From Cytophagaceae bacterium (GTDB taxonomy: Bacteria > Bacteroidota > Bacteroidia > Cytophagales > Spirosomataceae): a stretch of DNA of 19,526 nucleotides. The notes under the pieces are model-generated. The model saw only the letters and a list, made by a program, of their open reading frames with translations, was not told the origin of the DNA and ran no database searches. The stretch is taken from assembly GCA_947471105.1 (NCBI GenBank), contig CANIYB010000006.1, positions 1-19,526 of the forward strand, written 5' to 3'. The position numbers were made by a program, and so were the translations under genes. The first letter of the stretch is position 1, and every line of letters starts with the position of its first letter. Positions 15,035 through 19,526 of the stretch are shown here, piece after piece.

Positions 15035-16483
15035 ATGGCAGATAAAGTAGACGATATATTACAAGAAGTTACTAGCACTGATTATAAATATGGTTTTGAA
15101 TCATTTTTTGAAACAGATGAAGCTCCGATTGGTTTGGATGAATCGACTATTCATTTTATTTCTGAGAAAAAAAACGAACCAGATTGGCTTTTAAATTGGA
15201 GATTAGCTGCTTTTAGACATTGGAAAACGTTAGAAGAACCCACTTGGGCTAACGTAAAATATAAGCCAACAGACTATCAATCATTAAAATATTATTCAGC
15301 TCCCGTTCAAAAAAAGCAGTTAAATTCCTTGGATGAGATAGATCCTGAGCTTAGAAGGACGTTTGAAAAATTAGGTATAAGCCTTGATGAACAAAAAAGA
15401 TTATCTAATGTGGCTGTAGATGCAGTCATTGATTCTGTGTCCGTTGCTACTACTTTTAAAGAAACTTTATCTGAAAAAGGTGTCATTTTTTGTTCTATTT
15501 CAGAAGCTGTAAAAGAACATCCTGAATTAATTAAAAAGTACTTGGGAAGCGTTGTTCCAGTTAAAGACAATTATTTTGCCGCATTAAATTCTGCCGTATT
15601 TTCTGATGGGTCATTCTGCTTTATTCCTAAAGGAGTTCGTTGTCCAATGGAATTATCCACTTATTTTAGAATTAATGCCTCAGGTACTGGACAGTTCGAA
15701 AGAACTTTAATTGTCGCTGAAGATGATTCATATGTAAGTTATTTGGAAGGATGTACAGCTCCCATGCGTGATGAAAATCAATTACACGCAGCCGTCGTGG
15801 AGATTTTTGTTCATTCCGGTGCAGAAGTGAAATATTCAACTGTCCAAAACTGGTATCCTGGTGATAAGGAAGGAAAAGGAGGGATTTATAATTTTGTGAC
15901 GAAGAGAGGTATTTGTGATGGTGCTCATTCCAAATTATCCTGGACGCAAGTGGAAACTGGTTCTGCCGCTACTTGGAAATACCCTTCAGTTGTCTTGAAA
16001 GGGGATTATTCTATTGGTGAGTTTTATTCTGTTGCCGTGACCAACAATTACCAACAAGCTGATACGGGAACCAAAATGATTCATTTGGGTAAACATTCCA
16101 AATCAAGGATTGTTTCCAAAGGAATTTCAGCAGGTTTTTCTCAAAATTCATATCGTGGATTAGTTCAGGTTTCCAAAAGAGCTGATCATGCCAAAAACTT
16201 TAGTCAATGTGATTCCTTGCTTTTAGGTGATAAATGCGGAGCTCATACATTCCCATACTTGGAAGTTAAAAATCCAACATCTTCTGTTGAACACGAAGCC
16301 ACAACCTCGAAAATAGGGGAGGATCAGATATTTTATTGCAATCAAAGGGGTTTATCAACCGAGACAGCTATCGCCTTAATCGTTAATGGGTATGCCAAAG
16401 AAGTATTAAATCAACTCCCTATGGAATTTGCTGTAGAAGCACAGAAATTATTGGCTATATCTTTAGAAGGTTCAGTGGGATAA
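15035..16483 (+). CDS. sufB: Fe-S cluster assembly scaffold SufB
   Basis: SufB is the scaffold on which the SUF system builds Fe-S clusters, working as a complex with SufC (ATPase) and SufD. The 482 aa match the family length. Recognisable blocks are GFESFFETDEAPIGLDE near the N-terminus, VPVKDNYFAALNSAVFSDGSFCFIPKGVRCPMELSTYFRIN in the middle, the EGCTAPMRDENQLHAAVVEI beta-helix repeat, and SQCDSLLLGDKCGAHTFPYLEVKN and VEHEATTSKIGEDQIFYCNQRGL at the C-terminal end, which supply the conserved Cys and Glu used in cluster assembly. The next gene is convergent and overlaps the 3' end by 12 bp, so sufC, sufD and sufS do not follow as they usually do. Upstream is an Lrp-like regulator on the same strand, not an IscR/SufR-type one. 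Confidence 0.96.
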   Translation: MADKVDDILQEVTSTDYKYGFESFFETDEAPIGLDESTIHFISEKKNEPDWLLNWRLAAFRHWKTLEEPTWANVKYKPTDYQSLKYYSAPVQKKQLNSLDEIDPELRRTFEKLGISLDEQKRLSNVAVDAVIDSVSVATTFKETLSEKGVIFCSISEAVKEHPELIKKYLGSVVPVKDNYFAALNSAVFSDGSFCFIPKGVRCPMELSTYFRINASGTGQFERTLIVAEDDSYVSYLEGCTAPMRDENQLHAAVVEIFVHSGAEVKYSTVQNWYPGDKEGKGGIYNFVTKRGICDGAHSKLSWTQVETGSAATWKYPSVVLKGDYSIGEFYSVAVTNNYQQADTGTKMIHLGKHSKSRIVSKGISAGFSQNSYRGLVQVSKRADHAKNFSQCDSLLLGDKCGAHTFPYLEVKNPTSSVEHEATTSKIGEDQIFYCNQRGLSTETAIALIVNGYAKEVLNQLPMEFAVEAQKLLAISLEGSVG

Positions 16484-17347
16484 TTTTATTCCCCCAGTAT
16501 GTAAAGCGATTAACTTTGAATTCTTTGGGAAGTAATTGTTTCTAATTAAATCATATAATCCATAAAACATTCTTCCCGTATAGGTAGGTTCAATTAATAT
16601 TTGATGCTTTTTATAAAAAGTGTCGCAAAATTCATTTAAAATTTGAGAGTCTTTTGCGTATTTACCAAAAATGTAATTTGCATTAATTTCTAATAAGTTT
16701 CCTAGGTCAAATTCTTGGCAATTATGTTCAATTTCTGTTAAATTATTTAAGGTGAGTATTCCGATTGTTTTTATTTTGAGGAATTTAGAAATTCCTATGG
16801 CTGTGGTTCCTGTTCCAACGGCAGTTATAATATAATCAGCATCAATTTGTTCTTTTAATTCATTTTTTAACCCTTCTAATCCTAATACCCCTACTTTTGA
16901 AAACCCTCCTTCTGGTATAATGATTGTGTTTTCTGTTTCTAATTCTTCAGGAATTATTTTTTTTCGATAAGATTCCCTGTCTAGAAAATGTAAATCCATT
17001 CCCCAGTCTGACATTTGCTTTAAGTATGAATTGCTATTTGTGGATAGTTCATTTCCTCTTATAATTCCTACTGTTTTTATGTTAAATTGATTGCCAACAT
17101 ATGCCAAAGCATATAAATGATTTGAATAAGCTCCTCCAAAACTTATTATTGAATTAGAAGCATTTATTTGGGCAAAATCAATATATTCCTTTAATTTGCG
17201 CCATTTATTACCAGAAATTATTGGATGTATTAAGTCGTCTCTTTTGACAAATACTTGTATGTTTTTTTCCTTCCATTCATCTTCAAATATCTCCTGAATG
17301 GGAGATGGTAGTTGTAAATGTTTAAATGTAAATTCAGAAATGTCCAT
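16472..17347 (-). CDS. PLP enzyme of the ACC deaminase/D-cysteine desulfhydrase family
   Basis: Using the ATG at 17347 the protein is 291 aa (MDISEFTFKHLQLPSPIQEI). A 23-residue Ser/Asn-rich upstream extension of the frame has no family counterpart and is antisense to rluD, so I left it out. It is a fold-type II (TrpB-like) enzyme: VFVKRDDLIHPIISGNKWRKL carries the PLP-binding lysine K48, GGAYSNHLYAL has S75-N76-H77 that stacks on the cofactor in this family, and AVGTGTTAIG is the phosphate-binding loop. Members deaminate 1-aminocyclopropane-1-carboxylate or release sulfide from D-cysteine, giving 2-oxobutyrate or pyruvate plus ammonia; the two cannot be told apart here. Proximity to sufB makes a D-cysteine role tempting, but they converge and are not co-transcribed. 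The family is about 300-340 aa, so this one is compact. Confidence 0.88.
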   Translation of the reverse strand: MDISEFTFKHLQLPSPIQEIFEDEWKEKNIQVFVKRDDLIHPIISGNKWRKLKEYIDFAQINASNSIISFGGAYSNHLYALAYVGNQFNIKTVGIIRGNELSTNSNSYLKQMSDWGMDLHFLDRESYRKKIIPEELETENTIIIPEGGFSKVGVLGLEGLKNELKEQIDADYIITAVGTGTTAIGISKFLKIKTIGILTLNNLTEIEHNCQEFDLGNLLEINANYIFGKYAKDSQILNEFCDTFYKKHQILIEPTYTGRMFYGLYDLIRNNYFPKNSKLIALHTGGIKLSH

Positions 17348-18368
17348 TGACGAAGAATTAGATCCAGTTGAATCCGAAGATGACTTATTTGAGCATTTTA
17401 ATTTTGTTGTTGACAAAGGTCAACAATTACTTAGAATAGATAAATATTTACAACTTAAAATTTCTAATTCTAGTCGATCTAAAATTCAATTAGGCATAGA
17501 TGCTGGCTCTGTGAAAGTAAATGGAGGCATTATTAAACCTAATTACCGAGTTAAACCCCTTGATTCTATTTCTGTTTCTTTTTCTCAGCCTCCTCGAGAC
17601 AAAGATTTATATGCCGAAGATATCCCCATTACCATTATTTATGAAGACGAAGATGTTTTACTAGTGGATAAGTCGGCTGGCATGGTTGTTCATCCCGCTC
17701 ATGGCAATTGGTCTGGAACCTTAGTCAATGCCTTATTATATCATTGCCAACAACTTCCTGGTAAACAAGATATTAGGCCAGGATTAGTTCATCGAATCGA
17801 TAAAGACACTTCAGGAATTCTTGTCGTGGCTAAATCGGAATTTGCTTTGACTTATCTTGCCAAACAATTTTTCGATCATACCATTCAAAGAACTTATTAT
17901 GCGATTTGTTGGGGTGTTCCTAAAATTTCAAATGGAACGTTAAGAGGTAAAATTGCACGAAATCCCAAAGATCGGAAATTGATGGCCATATTTCCAGAAG
18001 ATTATGAAGAAGGCAAATTAGCTATATCACATTATGAAGTTGTGGAATCTTTTGGCTTTTGTTCGCTTCTTAAATTTCAGTTAGAAACAGGCCGCACGCA
18101 TCAAATTCGTGCCCATGCTTTGTCGATGGGTCATCCTTTAATATCTGATAGTTCCTATGGAGGAGACAAAATTAGGTACATGAGTAATATGGCTAATTTT
18201 AAATCATTTGTAGAAAACATGTTCCAAACATGCCCTAGGCAAGCCTTGCATGCCTATTCATTGGGTTTTGAGCATCCGACGACTAAAGAATGGATTTATT
18301 TTGAGAGAAAATTTCCAACCGATATGGAAGAATTGTTGACTAAATTAAGAAAAATAACCAATGGATAA
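17340..18368 (+). CDS. rluD: Ribosomal large subunit pseudouridine synthase RluD-type
   Basis: The enzyme isomerises specific uridines of 23S rRNA (helix 69 for true RluD). From ATG 17340 it has 342 aa: an acidic N-terminus (MSIDEELDPVESEDD), an S4 RNA-binding domain (about 27-85, LLRIDKYLQLKISNSSRSKIQ then GSVKVNG), and the RluA-family catalytic domain, with the catalytic Asp154 in GLVHRIDKDTSG and LETGRTHQIRAHALSMGHP later. The longer frame from 17298 adds 14 residues without family support. There is no ATG, GTG or TTG codon between 17340 and the S4 domain, so the start cannot be moved inward. Its start overlaps the divergent PLP-enzyme start by 8 bp, and its stop overlaps the next gene by 8 bp. 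RluA/RluC are alternatives; the S4 domain and length favour RluD. Confidence 0.94.
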   Translation: MSIDEELDPVESEDDLFEHFNFVVDKGQQLLRIDKYLQLKISNSSRSKIQLGIDAGSVKVNGGIIKPNYRVKPLDSISVSFSQPPRDKDLYAEDIPITIIYEDEDVLLVDKSAGMVVHPAHGNWSGTLVNALLYHCQQLPGKQDIRPGLVHRIDKDTSGILVVAKSEFALTYLAKQFFDHTIQRTYYAICWGVPKISNGTLRGKIARNPKDRKLMAIFPEDYEEGKLAISHYEVVESFGFCSLLKFQLETGRTHQIRAHALSMGHPLISDSSYGGDKIRYMSNMANFKSFVENMFQTCPRQALHAYSLGFEHPTTKEWIYFERKFPTDMEELLTKLRKITNG

Positions 18369-18813
18369 AATAACCTTACGCAAAGCTGAATCAATTGATA
18401 TCCCATTAATTTTTTCATTGGTAAAAGAATTAGCTTTATTTGAACGAGCTCCTGAAGAAGTAACTGCGACAATAGCGGATTATGAAATAAATGGTTTTTC
18501 AGAAAAATCCTTATTTGATGCTTTTATATTATTTGAAAATGATCAATTAGTTGGTTTCGCTCTTTGGTATTTCCGTTTTTCTACTTGGAAAGGCAAGAGG
18601 TTATATCTCGAAGATTTGTTTGTTAAAAGTGAGTTTAGGTCAAAAGGGTATGGAAAACTTTTAATGGAGGCTACTATTGAAGAAGCAAAAACAACAAATT
18701 CAAAAGGACTGATGTGGCAAGTTTTGGACTGGAATTCACCCGCTATTGAATTTTATAAAAAATATGGTGCTCGATTTGACTCTGAATGGATTAATGTGCA
18801 CATCGATTTATAA
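18361..18813 (+). CDS. GNAT-family N-acetyltransferase (SSAT-like)
   Basis: The 150-aa protein is a single GNAT domain that transfers acetyl from acetyl-CoA to an amine. Motif C/D starts at ITLRKAESIDIPLIFSL, motif A is LYLEDLFVKSEFRSKGYGKLLM (about 81-102) with the RxxGxG-like acetyl-CoA loop RSKGYG, and motif B is the WQVLDWNSPAIEFYKKYGA segment. YLEDLFV and the FAxWYF..STWKGK region resemble the spermidine/spermine and thialysine acetyltransferase branch, so a polyamine or lysine-analogue substrate is plausible but unproved. Its ATG overlaps the rluD stop (ATGGATAA), so the two are translationally coupled. It converges on the MFS gene, with 10 bp between the stops and no obvious terminator. 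Confidence 0.9.
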   Translation: MDKITLRKAESIDIPLIFSLVKELALFERAPEEVTATIADYEINGFSEKSLFDAFILFENDQLVGFALWYFRFSTWKGKRLYLEDLFVKSEFRSKGYGKLLMEATIEEAKTTNSKGLMWQVLDWNSPAIEFYKKYGARFDSEWINVHIDL

Positions 18814-18823
18814 ATAATAGAAT

Positions 18824-19526
18824 CTAGTTTTCTTGAGCTGTCAATTTGAATTTAGACAATAAGCTTGCAATTATTCCTAATAAGACTAATAAGTATAAGG
18901 CTTTGTTTAAGCCCCAGTAATCCGATAAGTAGCCGATAAATACTGGGCCAACAAGGAATCCAACATAAGCTATTGTAGACACGCTTGCAATGGCTACTGA
19001 TGGTGATATATTTTTTGATTTTCCAGCTTCTGAATATATGATGGGTATTATGGTAGATATGCCTATTCCTGCAATTAAACATCCAATAATCATGATATAT
19101 TCGTTAGTGGTCAATAATGTAATGATTAAACCCAGGCTAATTAATATACCGTTTAACGTTAAGATGTTTTTAATCGAAAATAATTTGGTCACATAATCGC
19201 CCATAGATCTTCCAATCACCATCGATAAAGCAAAAGATGTAAATCCAATGGTTGTAGGAAAAGTTCTTATGAAGGTTGATTCTTTAAAGTATAAAGTTAT
19301 CCAATCGGCCATGGCTCCCTCACATAGCATTCCGCAGAAAGCAATGAATGATAACGTAAATAAGTGAGGACCTAAATCAAAAAACGATTTCTTTTTGCCT
19401 TCTAACGACTCATTGTTATTTTTAAAATGATCAGGTAATAAATTAGACAAAAAGAAGGGGATCGATAAAAGATTTACAGCTCCTATGATTAATAAATGGT
19501 TGAAACTTGAAACCTGATAATTCAAT
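18824..19526 (-). CDS. MFS permease, C-terminal part (N-terminus beyond right edge)
   Basis: About 234 residues are visible, ending at TAG 18824-18826; the open frame reaches the window edge, so the Met at 19525 is probably internal. There are about seven hydrophobic segments: one at the edge (LLIIGAVNLLSIPFFL), a charged cytoplasmic loop (DHFKNNNESLEGKKKSF), then six more, matching the end of helix 6, the central loop and helices 7-12 of a 12-helix major facilitator. CGMLCEGAMADWITLYF and VIGRSMGDYV resemble the YbjJ-like group of MFS proteins. Substrate is unknown; YbjJ-like proteins have been annotated as sugar or drug permeases without firm evidence. It is the last gene in the window, convergent with the GNAT gene. 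Confidence 0.88.
   Translation of the reverse strand, partial: LNYQVSSFNHLLIIGAVNLLSIPFFLSNLLPDHFKNNNESLEGKKKSFFDLGPHLFTLSFIAFCGMLCEGAMADWITLYFKESTFIRTFPTTIGFTSFALSMVIGRSMGDYVTKLFSIKNILTLNGILISLGLIITLLTTNEYIMIIGCLIAGIGISTIIPIIYSEAGKSKNISPSVAIASVSTIAYVGFLVGPVFIGYLSDYWGLNKALYLLVLLGIIASLLSKFKLTAQEN

Noticed and set aside
17298..17339. N-terminal extension of rluD
   Set aside because: The 14 extra residues (Cys/Asn-rich) have no counterpart in RluD proteins and coincide with conserved codons of the PLP enzyme on the other strand.
17348..17416. N-terminal extension of the PLP enzyme
   Set aside because: The Ser/Asn-rich 23 residues are the antisense of the acidic RluD N-terminus and lack family support.
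1..19526. Search for a mobile element, prophage, CRISPR array or defence system
   Set aside because: No transposase, integrase, phage gene, spaced direct repeats or toxin-antitoxin pair was found; all large frames are housekeeping or envelope genes.

Overview
The window looks like chromosomal DNA from a Bacteroidota bacterium, probably Cytophagales. The DNA is AT-rich. Shine-Dalgarno sites are not evident. Several intergenic gaps carry the Bacteroidota promoter -7 element TAnnTTTG, twice with a TTTG-type -33 element exactly 19 nt upstream. The protein repertoire also fits: two-lipoyl-domain PdhC, the long form of HisG, a DUF1080 secreted protein, and a YbjJ-like MFS permease. The placement is inferred from style and gene content, not from a database search.

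Layout: positions 1-10246 are read entirely on the minus strand. In transcription order this half is a 47-aa basic protein, a secreted DUF1080 protein, a zinc-cysteine methyltransferase, Xaa-Pro aminopeptidase (pepP), lepA, pdhC, then a tightly overlapping hisG-hisD-hisC block that runs into an exported barrel-like protein cut by the left edge. Hairpin terminators follow the small protein, the DUF1080 gene and pdhC, so this half has at least four transcription units. From 10337 onward strands alternate: hisS (+), pgi (-), a 1-Cys peroxiredoxin (-), a tRNA-like RNA (-), an Lrp/AsnC regulator (+), sufB (+), an ACC deaminase/D-cysteine desulfhydrase-like PLP enzyme (-), rluD and a GNAT acetyltransferase (+), and an MFS permease (-) cut by the right edge.

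Most genes are housekeeping: histidine biosynthesis and His-tRNA charging, glycolysis and acetyl-CoA formation, translation (LepA, HisS, RluD), Fe-S assembly and peroxide defence. There is no sign of an insertion sequence, prophage, CRISPR array or other accessory island. Gene packing is very dense: hisS/pgi stops share TTAA, sufB and its convergent neighbour overlap by 12 bp, and the divergent PLP enzyme and rluD overlap at their start codons by 8 bp.

The most unusual object is a 142-nt tRNA-like RNA (146 with encoded CCA) at 14206-14351. It has a perfect acceptor stem, T arm, D arm and anticodon arm, a Leu-like class II D arm, an Asp-type anticodon (GUC) with other AspRS identity features, and about 74 nt where a variable arm of at most about 20 nt is expected. 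It has its own well-formed promoter and terminator. This is the best candidate for something undescribed in the window.
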